DNA of 64,000 nt. Origin: Kaistella carnis. GTDB lineage: Bacteria > Bacteroidota > Bacteroidia > Flavobacteriales > Weeksellaceae. The translations under genes were made by a program, and so were the position numbers. Below the pieces are notes generated by a model. It worked only from the letters and a program-made list of their open reading frames with translations, made no database searches and had not been told where the DNA came from. This document shows positions 51,422 to 61,758 of this stretch, one piece after another; positions within the stretch are counted from its first letter, which is position 1; each line of letters begins with the position of its first letter. The stretch covers positions 2,108,001 through 2,172,000 of the forward strand of contig NZ_CP034159.1 in NCBI RefSeq assembly GCF_003860585.1, written 5' to 3'.

Positions 51422-52882
51422 ATGAAATTAGATGAATTATTAAATAGAATCCCCGTTTCAGAAATTATTGGTGACAAAAACCAAGAGATTTCAGAAATGA
51501 CTTTCGACAGCCGCCAAGCTGTGGAACAGGGACTTTACGTGGCCATCAAAGGAACCGTTTCCGATGGACACGACTTCATTAATTCTGCGATTGAAAAAGG
51601 TGCGAAAGTAATTGTTTGCGAAAATATTCCTACTGATATCAAAGACGAAATTACTTATATTAAAGTGAAAGATGCTGCAAAAACTTTGGGACATGTGGCT
51701 TCTAATTTTTATGGAAATCCTTCCTCAAAACTACACCTCATCGGCATTACCGGAACCAACGGCAAAACATCAACCACTACTCTTTTGTTTGATATTTTCA
51801 AAATGTTGGGTTTCAAATGTGCCTTAATTTCTACGGTTGAGTATAGGATCGATGAAGAGGTAATTCCATCTACACATACAACTCCGGACGTCATTCGTTT
51901 AAACCAAATTTTAGCAAAAGCCGTAAGTAAAGGTTGCGAATATGCTTTTATGGAGGTTTCTTCTCACGGAATTCATCAGCAAAGAACCGAAGGTCTTCAA
52001 TTTAAAATTGCAGGTTTCACCAATATTACGCACGATCATTTAGACTATCATAAAACATTTGAAGAGTATCTTAAAACAAAAAAGAGATTTTTTGATGATT
52101 TAAGTTCTGATGCTGTTGCCATCACCAACGTTGATGACAAGAATGGAAACATCATGTTGCAGAATACGAAAGCATCTAAAAAAACGTACGCCCTAAAAAC
52201 AATGTCCGATTTCCACGGAAAAATTACGGAAGTTGATTTTAATGGAATGCTTTTAAACTTTAATGGAAAAGAATTTTGGACAACGCTTACCGGTAAGTTT
52301 AACGCCTATAATTTACTCCTTGCTTATGCGGTCGCGATTGAATGCGGCTTTCACGAAGATGATATTTTACCTACCATTTCTAAATTAAAAAGAGTGAAAG
52401 GCAGATTTGAAACTTTAAAATCTGACGGCGGAATTTTCTTCGTTGTCGATTATGCACACACGCCGGATGCTTTAGAAAATGTTTTGGATTCCATCAATGA
52501 GATCCGCACCAAAAACGAAAGACTGATCACGGTATTTGGTTGTGGCGGCGACCGTGACAAAACGAAACGCCCCGAAATGGGAAAAATAGCCACGAAGAAA
52601 TCGACGTTGGCAATAATCACTTCAGATAATCCAAGAAGCGAAGATCCCGCACAGATCATTAAAGATATTGAAGCAGGTGTAGAACCTCAGTTTTATAGTA
52701 AATACACTTCAATACCAGACCGTCGGGAAGCAATAAAAATGGCCATCAAATTCGCTGAACCGAAAGATATCATCGTGGTGGCGGGGAAAGGACACGAAAC
52801 CTATCAGGAAATCAATGGCGTAAAACACCACTTTGATGATCAGGAAACCATAATAGAGTTAGCAAGACTCATGTCGAAATAA
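51422..52882 (+). CDS. murE: UDP-MurNAc-tripeptide synthetase (diaminopimelate-adding)
   Basis: 486 residues. Adds the third stem-peptide residue to UDP-MurNAc-L-Ala-D-Glu. Mur-ligase motifs: GITGTNGKTSTTTLLF (ATP loop), EVSSHGIHQQR, TNITHDHLDYH and VVDYAHTPDAL. The specificity motif DNPR followed by EDP (TSDNPRSEDPAQI) is that of meso-diaminopimelate-adding enzymes, which fits a Gram-negative wall. The length is normal. Confidence 0.95.
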   Translation: MKLDELLNRIPVSEIIGDKNQEISEMTFDSRQAVEQGLYVAIKGTVSDGHDFINSAIEKGAKVIVCENIPTDIKDEITYIKVKDAAKTLGHVASNFYGNPSSKLHLIGITGTNGKTSTTTLLFDIFKMLGFKCALISTVEYRIDEEVIPSTHTTPDVIRLNQILAKAVSKGCEYAFMEVSSHGIHQQRTEGLQFKIAGFTNITHDHLDYHKTFEEYLKTKKRFFDDLSSDAVAITNVDDKNGNIMLQNTKASKKTYALKTMSDFHGKITEVDFNGMLLNFNGKEFWTTLTGKFNAYNLLLAYAVAIECGFHEDDILPTISKLKRVKGRFETLKSDGGIFFVVDYAHTPDALENVLDSINEIRTKNERLITVFGCGGDRDKTKRPEMGKIATKKSTLAIITSDNPRSEDPAQIIKDIEAGVEPQFYSKYTSIPDRREAIKMAIKFAEPKDIIVVAGKGHETYQEINGVKHHFDDQETIIELARLMSK

Positions 52883-52910
52883 TGAATAATCGCAGATTAA
52901 ATAAAACAAC

Positions 52911-54152
52911 ATGTTATACTACCTATTCGAATATTTGAACAACCACGGAATTCATATTCCAGGAATGGGTATGTTTAAATTTATCTCTTTCCGCGCAGGA
53001 ATGGCAGTTTTGTTATCCCTTATCATCGCGTTAGTTTTTGGAAAAAAAATAATCAACTATTTGCGTAAAAAACAAATGGGGGAACTGGTTCGTGATCTGG
53101 GGTTAGATGGACAAAAGCAAAAGGAAGGAACTCCAACAATGGGTGGTCTCATCATTATTTTGGCAACGTTAATTCCAGTTTTGCTTTTCACCAGAATACT
53201 AAATATTTACATTGTTCTTCTTATCATTTCTGTTGTTTGGATGGGAGCGATCGGTTTCATTGATGATTATTTAAAGAAAATTAAAAAGAACAAAGACGGC
53301 TTAAGTGGTAAATTTAAAGTGATTGGTCAGGTTGGTTTAGGATTAATCATCGGTGTCACCATGTATTTTCACCCCGACATCACTGTAAAAAGAAAATATG
53401 CAGATGCCAAAGAAGTCAACCGAAATAACGTCGAAGCTAACTTTATGCCGACCGAGAAATCAACGGTTTCTACCGTGCCATTTGTAAAAAATAATGAGTT
53501 TGATTACAGTGGAATTCTTTTCTGGATGTCACCGGAGAACGCGCACGAATGGGCTTGGATTGTTTTTATTCCGATGGTTATTTTTATTGTGACCGCAGTT
53601 TCAAATGGGGCCAATATCACCGATGGACTCGACGGGCTCACTGCAGGCACAAGTGTCGTCATCTTACTGACGCTGGCGTTTTTTGCCTACCTCTCCGGAA
53701 ATATCATTTTTGCGGACTACCTGAATATTATGTTCCTGCCCAATATGGGGGAAACAACCATTTTCGCCCTCGCATTGGTAGGTGCCGTGATTGGTTTTTT
53801 CTGGTACAACACCTATCCCGCCCAGGTTTTTATGGGTGATACGGGAAGTTTAATGCTGGGTGGAGTCATCGCAGTACTGGCAATTATCCTAAGAAAGGAG
53901 TTGCTGATTCCTGTACTTTGTGGGATTTTCTTAATTGAAAATTTATCGGTAATGCTGCAGGTTGGAACTTTTAAATATAGAAAAAGAAAATACGGTTTAG
54001 AGTACGCTCAGAATAACAGATTGTTCAAAATGTCTCCTCTTCACCATCATTATCAGAAAGAAGGCTATCACGAAAGCAAAATCGTTAACCGTATGGTTAT
54101 TATTGGTGTTTTGTTTGCGATTATTTGTTTAATCACTTTAAAGGTCAGATAA
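52911..54152 (+). CDS. mraY: Phospho-N-acetylmuramoyl-pentapeptide transferase
   Basis: 413 residues with about ten membrane helices. Makes lipid I from UDP-MurNAc-pentapeptide and undecaprenyl phosphate. Motifs: [36 protein letters not shown] (Asp-Asp), [24 protein letters not shown] and [19 protein letters not shown] loop of about 45 residues ([12 protein letters not shown] to FDYSG) after helix 4 is longer than in E. coli MraY, as is common in Bacteroidota. Confidence 0.95.
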   Translation: MLYYLFEYLNNHGIHIPGMGMFKFISFRAGMAVLLSLIIALVFGKKIINYLRKKQMGELVRDLGLDGQKQKEGTPTMGGLIIILATLIPVLLFTRILNIYIVLLIISVVWMGAIGFIDDYLKKIKKNKDGLSGKFKVIGQVGLGLIIGVTMYFHPDITVKRKYADAKEVNRNNVEANFMPTEKSTVSTVPFVKNNEFDYSGILFWMSPENAHEWAWIVFIPMVIFIVTAVSNGANITDGLDGLTAGTSVVILLTLAFFAYLSGNIIFADYLNIMFLPNMGETTIFALALVGAVIGFFWYNTYPAQVFMGDTGSLMLGGVIAVLAIILRKELLIPVLCGIFLIENLSVMLQVGTFKYRKRKYGLEYAQNNRLFKMSPLHHHYQKEGYHESKIVNRMVIIGVLFAIICLITLKVR

Positions 54153-54158
54153 AAAAAT

Positions 54159-55496
54159 ATGAAAATAGTTGTTTTAGGTGGTGGAGAAAGCGGTGTAGGT
54201 GCGGCTTATTTAGCAAAGAAGAAAGGCTTGAATGTTTTTCTTTCAGATAAAGGTGCGATAAAAAACGACTTCAAAAAACAGTTGATCGATGCCGAAATTG
54301 AATTCGAAGAAGGACAGCACGATGAAGCCCGCATTCTGGAAGCAGACTGGGTCATCAAATCTCCCGGTATTCCAAAAAAGGCAGATATCATCTTTAAGAT
54401 TAATCAAAAGGGAATTCGCCTCTCCTCAGAAATTGAGTTTGCTGCAGAGTTTACACCTGCAAAAATTATAGCCATCACCGGAAGTAATGGTAAAACCACC
54501 ACCACTTCACTCATTTATCATATTTTGAAAAGTGACAATTTAAAGGTGGGTTTAGCAGGAAACATCGGGAAAAGCTTTGCGCGACAGGTTGCGGACCAAA
54601 ATTTCGATTATTATGTTCTGGAAGTAAGTTCTTTTCAGCTCGATGATATTCAGAATTTCCGTCCTTACATTTCCTTGTTGTTGAATTTAAGTCAGGATCA
54701 TCTGGATCAATATAACTACAATTATGAAGACTATGCTTTAGCTAAATTCAGAATTGCAGAAAACCAGGAAAATGATAATTTTTTCATCTACAATAAAGAT
54801 GATGAAATGAGTATGAGTCTGCTTGAAAAACTCGCCGTACGAGCCAAAAAGATCCCTTTTTCTACGAAAGAGAAAGTAAAGCAAGGAGGTTTCGTCCATA
54901 AAGATAAAATCGTAGTCAAGTTGGAAGATGAGTTCTCCATGAAAATTGCAGAATTGTCTTTGGTAGGAAATCACAATATCGCAAATAGTTTAGCCGCTTC
55001 AATTGCAAGTAAAATATTGAATATCAGCAACGAAAGCATCAGAAATTCACTCATGACCTTCCAGGCGGTTGAACATCGTTTAGAGCAGGTCGCCCAAATT
55101 AACGGCGTGACTTTCATTAATGACAGTAAAGCAACCAATGTGAATGCTGCCTATTTCGCTTTAGAAAGCATGAACCAGCCAACAGTTTGGATCGTGGGTG
55201 GCGTAGATAAAGGAAATGATTATACCGAAATAGAAAATCTGGTCAAAAGAAAAGTAAAAGCCATTGTCTGCTTAGGAATTGACAATCAAACCATTATCGA
55301 TTTCTTTAAAGATAAGAAGGAATCTATTTACAGCACTTCGAGTATGGAGGAAGCCGTGAAGGTTTGCAAATCTCTGACAGAAGAAGGAGATACTGTTTTG
55401 CTATCACCATGTTGTGCAAGTTTCGACCTGTTCGAGAATTATGAAGACCGTGGAAATCAATTTAAAGCAGAAGTATTAAAAAATAAAATCGATTAG
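54159..55496 (+). CDS. murD: UDP-MurNAc-L-alanine--D-glutamate ligase
   Basis: 445 residues, 6 bases after mraY. Motifs: VVLGGGESGVGAAYLAKKKG (Rossmann-like N-domain), SPGIP, ITGSNGKTTTTSLIYH (ATP), EVSSFQLDDI, LNLSQDHLDQY and INDSKATNVNAAYFAL. Adds D-Glu to UDP-MurNAc-L-Ala in the cytoplasm. LLSPCCASFDLFENYEDRG is the conserved C-terminal end. Confidence 0.95.
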   Translation: MKIVVLGGGESGVGAAYLAKKKGLNVFLSDKGAIKNDFKKQLIDAEIEFEEGQHDEARILEADWVIKSPGIPKKADIIFKINQKGIRLSSEIEFAAEFTPAKIIAITGSNGKTTTTSLIYHILKSDNLKVGLAGNIGKSFARQVADQNFDYYVLEVSSFQLDDIQNFRPYISLLLNLSQDHLDQYNYNYEDYALAKFRIAENQENDNFFIYNKDDEMSMSLLEKLAVRAKKIPFSTKEKVKQGGFVHKDKIVVKLEDEFSMKIAELSLVGNHNIANSLAASIASKILNISNESIRNSLMTFQAVEHRLEQVAQINGVTFINDSKATNVNAAYFALESMNQPTVWIVGGVDKGNDYTEIENLVKRKVKAIVCLGIDNQTIIDFFKDKKESIYSTSSMEEAVKVCKSLTEEGDTVLLSPCCASFDLFENYEDRGNQFKAEVLKNKID

Positions 55497-55508
55497 TCGT
55501 AGATTAAA

Positions 55509-56732
55509 ATGCAGGAAAGAGAAACCAAATTTGAATTATTAAAAGGAGACAAAGTCCTTTGGAGCGTAATCTTATTGATTTCGTTCTTCTCGGTGTTCCC
55601 TGTATATTCAGCGAGTTCGAATTTGGAATATATCGTAAACAGCGGAACCACCACTTCGCACTTGATCAAGCACAGCTTTTTTGTAATGCTTGGTTTGGCG
55701 ATCATGCGTGCAGTGGGTTGGTTTAAATATGAACATATTGGGAAACTCAGCAGCTATCTGCTCACCTTTACCATTGCGCTATTGGGATTAACTATGGTTT
55801 CCGGACAGACAATTGACGGAGCTTCCGCCTCACGCTGGCTGAAAATCCCGGGCACTCCGATTTCTTTTCAGCCTTCATCTTTTGCTTATTTAATGCTGGT
55901 AATTTACCTCTGCCGTTATTTAACAAAGAAAATTAAAAGAGAGCGATTACCCATTGAAAATATCTTTTACATTTTCGGGCCGGTTCTTATTGTATTTGGT
56001 CTTGTAGCTAAAGATAATGGATCCACCGCTTTAATGATATTAATGGTTTCATTGATCGTCATGTTAATGGGGCAGCTCGATAAGAAATACATTCTGGGAT
56101 TTGTCGGTTTATCATCCGTCATGATCGGGGTATTTATGTTTTTAGCATTAAAAACCGATTTAATAGAAAACAACCGGGTTCATACCTGGATGAGCCGTGT
56201 TGAAACCTTCACAAAAAAAGAAAGTCAGGTAGAAGATGAAGCAGATAAAGCAAAAAATTATCAGGTCATGCAAGCCAAAGCAGCCATTGTTCACGGCGGT
56301 ATTGCCGGAATGGGTCCCGGTAAAAGTGCGCTGAAACAAATGCTTCCGCAGTCAGCCTCGGATTTTATTTTCGCCATAATTGTCGAAGAATATGGATTTA
56401 TGGGAGCTACAGTTTTAATTGCGCTCTATTTGATCATGATTATAAGGATTGTGATGATTGCCAGTAAAATGCCGGCCTTTTTCGGAAGTCTGCTGGTGCT
56501 CAGTCTCGGGACCATGATTTTTGTGCAGCTCTCTGTAAACATCGCGGTCGCTGTAAATCTCATCCCGGTTACTGGTCAACCCTTACCGCTTATCAGTTAC
56601 GGTGGAACCAGCATGTTGGTGACCTATATCCAGCTGGGAATCATCTTAAATGTAAGTTCCAGAATACAGGTTTATGATGAAGAAGGAATGGGCAAAAAAC
56701 AAAGTATAGAAGAAATAAACGATATCGCATAA
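55509..56732 (+). CDS. ftsW: Septal peptidoglycan polymerase FtsW (SEDS)
   Basis: 407 residues with about ten membrane helices. SEDS motifs: GASASRWLKIPGTPISFQPS, KDNGSTALMIL, and GQPLPLISYGGTSMLVTY near the end. It polymerises lipid II into glycan strands at the septum with the ftsI product. A cytoplasmic or periplasmic segment of about 35 residues (TFTKKESQVEDEADKAKNYQ) and a short C-terminal tail are present. It is 12 bases downstream of murD. Confidence 0.93.
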   Translation: MQERETKFELLKGDKVLWSVILLISFFSVFPVYSASSNLEYIVNSGTTTSHLIKHSFFVMLGLAIMRAVGWFKYEHIGKLSSYLLTFTIALLGLTMVSGQTIDGASASRWLKIPGTPISFQPSSFAYLMLVIYLCRYLTKKIKRERLPIENIFYIFGPVLIVFGLVAKDNGSTALMILMVSLIVMLMGQLDKKYILGFVGLSSVMIGVFMFLALKTDLIENNRVHTWMSRVETFTKKESQVEDEADKAKNYQVMQAKAAIVHGGIAGMGPGKSALKQMLPQSASDFIFAIIVEEYGFMGATVLIALYLIMIIRIVMIASKMPAFFGSLLVLSLGTMIFVQLSVNIAVAVNLIPVTGQPLPLISYGGTSMLVTYIQLGIILNVSSRIQVYDEEGMGKKQSIEEINDIA

Positions 56733-56785
56733 AGTTCCCAAGGAACGGATTAACAAGGCATAGGCAAGAATCCTATGAAAATAAT

Positions 56786-57901
56786 ATGAAAAAGAAATTA
56801 AAAATTCTAATGAGCGGCGGCGGAACCGGAGGACATATCTTCCCGGCGATTGCAATTGCACAGGAAATTCAAAAAAGATTTCCTGACGCAGAATTTTTAT
56901 TCATTGGGGCAAACGGAAAAATGGAAATGGAAAAAGTTCCGCAATCTGGATTTAAAATTGTGGGCTTAAATATCGTAGGATTTGATCGTGGAAACCTGCT
57001 GAAAAATTTCAAATTACCCTTTAAACTTATTTCCAGCCTGGTAAAAGCCCGACAGACCATTAAAGAATTTCAACCTGATTTTGCAATAGGAACGGGAGGA
57101 TTTGCAAGTGGGCCTGCACTTTATATAGCGACACATTTGGGCATTCCAATTTTTCTTCAGGAACAAAATTCCCTGCCTGGCAAAACGAATACCTTCTTGG
57201 CAAGAAAAGCGAAAGCAGTTTTTACTGCCTATCCGAATATGGGTCATTTTTTTCCAAAAACCAAAACTTCCTTTTTGGGAAATCCTATTCGCAAGAATAT
57301 TATTACCGATTTAATTGAAAAGGATGTAGCAAAAGAACAATTAGGATTAAATCAGAACAAATTAACCATTCTTTCTGTCGGTGGCTCTTTGGGTTCCCGC
57401 ACTGTGAATAATGGTTGGAAAGAAAATATTGACAAAATAGCAGAAAAGGATTATCAGTTAATCTGGCAAACGGGCAAACTCGATTATAAAAGTTTAGCTG
57501 AAAATTCCCAGATCACAAATCATTCTTCCAAAATTCAGTTGAAAGAATTTATAGCCGATATGGCATTAGCCTATTCCGCCGCAGATGTAATTGTTTCTCG
57601 CGCCGGCGCCATTGCCATTTCAGAATTAGCGATGACAAAAAAACCGGTGCTTTTAATTCCTTTACCAACTGCAGCGGAAGATCATCAAACCAAAAATGCG
57701 ATGAATTTAGTAGAAAAAAATGCTGCCAAAATGGTAAAAGATTCTGAAATGTCAGAGAAATTCTGGACGACTTTACAGGAAATTTGTGAAAACGAGAATC
57801 TAAGAAAAGAGATGAGCGAAAATTTAAACTTTTTCGCAAAACCTTTGGCAACAGAACAAATTGTAGATGAAATTTTAGCATCCTTAAATATCAAAGCATA
57901 A
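56786..57901 (+). CDS. murG: UDP-GlcNAc--lipid I N-acetylglucosaminyltransferase
   Basis: 371 residues. Makes lipid II at the inner face of the membrane. Motifs: SGGGTGGHIFPAIAIAQ, GTGGFASGPALYIA, LQEQNSLPGKTN, SVGGSLGSRTVN, SRAGAIAISELAM and PLPTAAEDHQTKNA, all in the normal order for the GT-B fold family. One base separates its stop from murC. Confidence 0.95.
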   Translation: MKKKLKILMSGGGTGGHIFPAIAIAQEIQKRFPDAEFLFIGANGKMEMEKVPQSGFKIVGLNIVGFDRGNLLKNFKLPFKLISSLVKARQTIKEFQPDFAIGTGGFASGPALYIATHLGIPIFLQEQNSLPGKTNTFLARKAKAVFTAYPNMGHFFPKTKTSFLGNPIRKNIITDLIEKDVAKEQLGLNQNKLTILSVGGSLGSRTVNNGWKENIDKIAEKDYQLIWQTGKLDYKSLAENSQITNHSSKIQLKEFIADMALAYSAADVIVSRAGAIAISELAMTKKPVLLIPLPTAAEDHQTKNAMNLVEKNAAKMVKDSEMSEKFWTTLQEICENENLRKEMSENLNFFAKPLATEQIVDEILASLNIKA

Positions 57902-57902
57902 A

Positions 57903-59264
57903 ATGAAACCTTTAACAACATATCAAAACTTCTACTTTGTAGGAATCGGAGGCATCGGAATGAGCGCATTGGCGCGTTATTTCAACGCTTCGGGTAAAAC
58001 GGTTTTGGGTTATGATAAAATGCACACCAAGTTGACAAAAGCGTTGGTTGAAGAAGGAATTGATATCGAATTTGATGATCTTATTACTGATAAAATAAGA
58101 AGTTTAACGCCCGAAAATACCTTGGTCATTTATACGCCGGCGATTAAAAAGCTGGATATTCTTAACTATTTTGATCACAATAATTTCGATGTCTTAAAAA
58201 GAGCAAAAGTTCTCGGCATGATTACGCAAAATACAAATTGTATTGCAATCGCCGGAACTCACGGAAAAACAACAACTTCGTCCTTAGTTGCGCATTTGTG
58301 TGAAGAAGCGAATCTACCCTTCTCTTGTTTTCTAGGTGGAATTGCAGAGAATTTTAAATCGAATTTTCATTTTAATGGAAATGAAGTTTCCGTGGTTGAA
58401 GCCGATGAATATGACCGAAGTTTCCTCACTCTGTCTCCGGATTGGGCGGTGATTACTTCCACAGATGCGGATCATTTGGATATTTATGACGACAACGCTA
58501 CGATTCAAAAAGGATTTCAGGATTTCGCAGACTTAATTCCGGAAAGTCAGCAGCTTTTTGTAAGAAAAGGAATTGATATCGGACGCGATGCAAAAACGTA
58601 CGCCGTAAATGAAGAGGCGGATTATTACTCCGATAACATCAGAGAGATCGGCGATAAAATCCATTTTGATTTCCATAAGCAAAAGGAAGAATCACATGAT
58701 TTTGTTTGGGAAATTCCAGGCATTCACAATGTAGAAAATGCGACGGCCGCGATTGCTTTGCTTCATAATTTTGGCGTTGATTTTGAAACTTTAAAAAAAG
58801 GAATTGCGGGTTTTAAAGGAATTAAGCGCCGTTATACGAAACATAATTTTGAAAATGGAAAAATCTATATCGACGATTATGCGCACCATCCAACGGAATT
58901 AAATGCAGTCATTGGTTCGATTAAAACATTTTACCCGCAGAAAAAATTACTGGTTGTTTTTCAGCCCCATCTTTTCAGCAGAACAAAAGATTTTGCCGAT
59001 GGATTCGCAGAAAGTTTAGATCAGGCAGATGAGTTAATTCTTCTGGATATTTATCCGGCGAGAGAATTACAGGAAAACTTCGAGGGAATTACTTCCGACT
59101 GGTTATCTGAAAAAATAAAATTAGAAAATAAAGACGTTTCCACTTTGGAAGACGCCTTTAATAAAATAAAAGAAAAAGATTTCGATGTATTGTTAACGGT
59201 TGGTGCAGGAAACATCGATACTTTATATGACGGAATTGTAGAATGGCTTTCCGATAAGAAATGA
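57903..59264 (+). CDS. murC: UDP-MurNAc--L-alanine ligase
   Basis: 453 residues. Adds L-Ala to UDP-MurNAc. Motifs: GIGGIGMSALARYFNASG, AGTHGKTTTSSLVAHL (ATP), VVEADEYDRSFL, ITSTDADHLDIYD, DDYAHHPTELNAVI and FQPHLFSRTKDF. The order murG-murC-ftsQ is typical for dcw clusters. It overlaps the ftsQ start by 4 bases. Confidence 0.95.
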   Translation: MKPLTTYQNFYFVGIGGIGMSALARYFNASGKTVLGYDKMHTKLTKALVEEGIDIEFDDLITDKIRSLTPENTLVIYTPAIKKLDILNYFDHNNFDVLKRAKVLGMITQNTNCIAIAGTHGKTTTSSLVAHLCEEANLPFSCFLGGIAENFKSNFHFNGNEVSVVEADEYDRSFLTLSPDWAVITSTDADHLDIYDDNATIQKGFQDFADLIPESQQLFVRKGIDIGRDAKTYAVNEEADYYSDNIREIGDKIHFDFHKQKEESHDFVWEIPGIHNVENATAAIALLHNFGVDFETLKKGIAGFKGIKRRYTKHNFENGKIYIDDYAHHPTELNAVIGSIKTFYPQKKLLVVFQPHLFSRTKDFADGFAESLDQADELILLDIYPARELQENFEGITSDWLSEKIKLENKDVSTLEDAFNKIKEKDFDVLLTVGAGNIDTLYDGIVEWLSDKK

Positions 59265-60256
59265 AAAATAAATTCAGAATATTAAAAATTTTTGTAACCG
59301 TTATCCTTTTTGGGTTTCTGCTGAGTTTTTCCTTGAAAAGATTCAATAATAAACCAATGGAAAAAGTCTCCGTGAAAATGACGAAGACTAAAAACCCTGT
59401 TTATTTTATTGATGAAAAAGATGTGAAGGAATTGGTGAGAAAAGCCAACCCAACAAAGAAAATTGGTGACATTGATATTCCTGATTTAGAGAAAAAACTG
59501 AACCAGCTTCCCGCAGTTGACAGTGCAAATGTGTATTTAAACCTGAATGGTAATTTGAATTTAGATATCAAACAGAGGGTTCCGGCTTTCCGTTTAAATA
59601 AAGATGGACGTGATTTTTATGTGGATGAAAAAGGAACTGAATTTCCTATTTCAAAAAACTACTCCTACCCTTGTATGCTGGTCATGGGCGACGTGAATAA
59701 ATCAGAGTATATACCACTGGCCAAATTGATTGAAAAAATCGACCGGGATGATTTTAGTAAAAAATATTTTATCGGAATTAAAAAATCCAAAGGAAATTAC
59801 GAATTGCTTACGAGCGAGGGGTATTTTAAAGTAGAAATTGGTGATCTGGAAAAAATAGATCTTAAAGTAAAAGGTTTTAAAGCTTTTGTAGAAAAATATC
59901 TGATTTATCAGGAGCCCGAAAAATACACGAAAGTCTCGGTGAAATATAATAACCAGATAGTCACAACACTGAATCCAAATTTTAAAGATAATGACAGCAT
60001 TATAGCAGTAGGTAAAAAAGAATTGGCAAAGTTACCGCTCATTAAACAGAAAAAAGAGGAAGCAGAAAAAAAATTGATGAATCCATCTAAACCGGCAATC
60101 AAGAAAGTAGAAGCTGCGGCAAAACCGAAAACCGTTGTTCCAAAAAAAGATGTTAAAAAAGAGCAGGCGCAGAAAACGGCTCCCAAAAAAGAAAGTGTAA
60201 AACCCGCGGTAAAGAAAACGGAGAGCAAGCAAAAAGGTAAAGTTACAATAGAATAA
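59261..60256 (+). CDS. ftsQ: Cell division protein FtsQ with basic C-terminal tail
   Basis: 331 residues. One membrane helix (about 8-26) and a periplasmic part with a POTRA-like segment (about 35-105: VYFIDEKDVKELVRKANPTK) and the FtsQ domain (about 110-235). Position and topology identify it; FtsQ links early and late divisome proteins. Oddity: after about residue 255 come roughly 75 residues made mostly of Lys, Ala, Pro, Glu and Val (for example KPKTVVPKKDVKKEQAQKTA), a low-complexity basic tail absent from classical FtsQ. Start overlaps murC by 4 bases. Confidence 0.85.
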   Translation: MKNKFRILKIFVTVILFGFLLSFSLKRFNNKPMEKVSVKMTKTKNPVYFIDEKDVKELVRKANPTKKIGDIDIPDLEKKLNQLPAVDSANVYLNLNGNLNLDIKQRVPAFRLNKDGRDFYVDEKGTEFPISKNYSYPCMLVMGDVNKSEYIPLAKLIEKIDRDDFSKKYFIGIKKSKGNYELLTSEGYFKVEIGDLEKIDLKVKGFKAFVEKYLIYQEPEKYTKVSVKYNNQIVTTLNPNFKDNDSIIAVGKKELAKLPLIKQKKEEAEKKLMNPSKPAIKKVEAAAKPKTVVPKKDVKKEQAQKTAPKKESVKPAVKKTESKQKGKVTIE

Positions 60257-60371
60257 AAAAGTCAAGACATAAAAGCGTAATACAATAAAGGCTAACCCCT
60301 TTAATTATAAATAAAATACAGACAATGGATTTAATCCTTTGAAAATGATAAAAAATCAAATCGACATAAAA

Positions 60372-61742
60372 ATGGAAAATCACGAGTATTCAGTAGGTCT
60401 CGACATTGGTACCACAAAGATTGTGGCCATTGTCGGACGACGAAACACGCACGGAAAAATCGAAGTTCTCGGCGTAGGAACAGCAAAAAGTTTAGGAGTG
60501 CACAAAGGTATTGTGAACAATATTTCTCAAACTATTCAGTCCATCAAAGCCGCAGTAGCACAGGCACAGGCAAGTTCCGGCGTTCCTATTCAAAAAGTAA
60601 CGGTAGGAATTGCAGGCAAACACATCCGTTCGCTACAACATTCAGATTATATCATGCGGGAAAATCCCGATCGTTTTATAACTGATGACGATATCGATAA
60701 ATTAAAAGATCAGGTAAAACAATTGGTCATGTTGCCTGGTGAAGAAATTATTCATGTTCTTCCACAGGAATACAAAGTAGATTCCCAGGGAGAAATTCAG
60801 GAACCTGTTGGAATGCACGGAACGCGTTTAGAGGCGAATTTCCATGTCGTTGTTGGCCAAATGGGCAGCATTAGAAACATTGCCAGATGTGTGCGTGAAG
60901 CCGGTCTGGAAATGGAAGCCTTAACCCTTGAGCCTTTAGCATCTTCTGAAGCCGTTCTTACGAAGGAAGAAAAAGAGGCAGGCGTTGCAATCGTAGATAT
61001 CGGTGGTGGTACAACAGATATCGCCATATTCAAAGACAATATTATACGTCACACATGCGTCATCCCTTACGGTGGCGGCATTATTACAGACGATATTAAA
61101 GAAGGCTGCTCCATCATTGAGAAGCACGCAGAAAAACTGAAAGTGAATTTTGGTTCTGCAGTTCCGGAACTGGAAAAAGACAGCACTTTCGTTACCATTC
61201 CCGGCTTGCACGGAAGACCTGATAAAGAAATTTCCTTAAAAACTTTAGCGCAAATCGTAAATGCGAGAGTAGAAGAAATTTTGGAAATGGTAAACACAGA
61301 ATTAAAAGCATACGGTGCTTTTGAACAAAAGAAAAAATTAATTGCAGGTATCGTTTTAACCGGAGGTGGCTCAAACCTTCGTCATCTTCGTCAGTTGGCC
61401 AACTATACGACCGGATTCGACAGTAGAATCGGTTTTGCTAATGAATATGTGACCAATGATAAAAGCCAGCATTTAAAAGGTCCGGAATATGCTACTGCCA
61501 TTGGTTTACTGATGGAGAGTTTAAAAATCCGTGACAAAAAAAATGTACCTGAAAAGGTCGAAGAAAAAGAAGAAGCAAAAACAGCCCAAAAAATAGAAGT
61601 TCATACAGAAGAAAATACGCTTCAGGATATCGTAAGCAAAGAAGAGCTAGCAGGTCAGAATAACGCAACCCGACGAAATAAACTGACCATCGGACAAAAA
61701 ATAATGGAAAGCGTAAAAAAATTCTTTGAAGAAGTTGAATAA
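60372..61742 (+). CDS. ftsA: Cell division protein FtsA
   Basis: 456 residues from the ATG at 60372 (MENHEYSVGLDIGTTKIVA); the frame also allows a start at 60339. Actin-like membrane anchor of FtsZ. Motifs: GLDIGTTKIVAIVGR (phosphate 1), the 1C domain (VTVGIAGKHIRSL), VDIGGGTTDIAIFKD (phosphate 2) and GIVLTGGGSNLRHL (adenosine). After the core there is an acidic linker of about 40 residues, then an amphipathic helix-like end (KIMESVKKFFEEVE) for membrane binding. Confidence 0.95.
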   Translation: MENHEYSVGLDIGTTKIVAIVGRRNTHGKIEVLGVGTAKSLGVHKGIVNNISQTIQSIKAAVAQAQASSGVPIQKVTVGIAGKHIRSLQHSDYIMRENPDRFITDDDIDKLKDQVKQLVMLPGEEIIHVLPQEYKVDSQGEIQEPVGMHGTRLEANFHVVVGQMGSIRNIARCVREAGLEMEALTLEPLASSEAVLTKEEKEAGVAIVDIGGGTTDIAIFKDNIIRHTCVIPYGGGIITDDIKEGCSIIEKHAEKLKVNFGSAVPELEKDSTFVTIPGLHGRPDKEISLKTLAQIVNARVEEILEMVNTELKAYGAFEQKKKLIAGIVLTGGGSNLRHLRQLANYTTGFDSRIGFANEYVTNDKSQHLKGPEYATAIGLLMESLKIRDKKNVPEKVEEKEEAKTAQKIEVHTEENTLQDIVSKEELAGQNNATRRNKLTIGQKIMESVKKFFEEVE

Positions 61743-61758
61743 TTAAAAAACCAAGACT

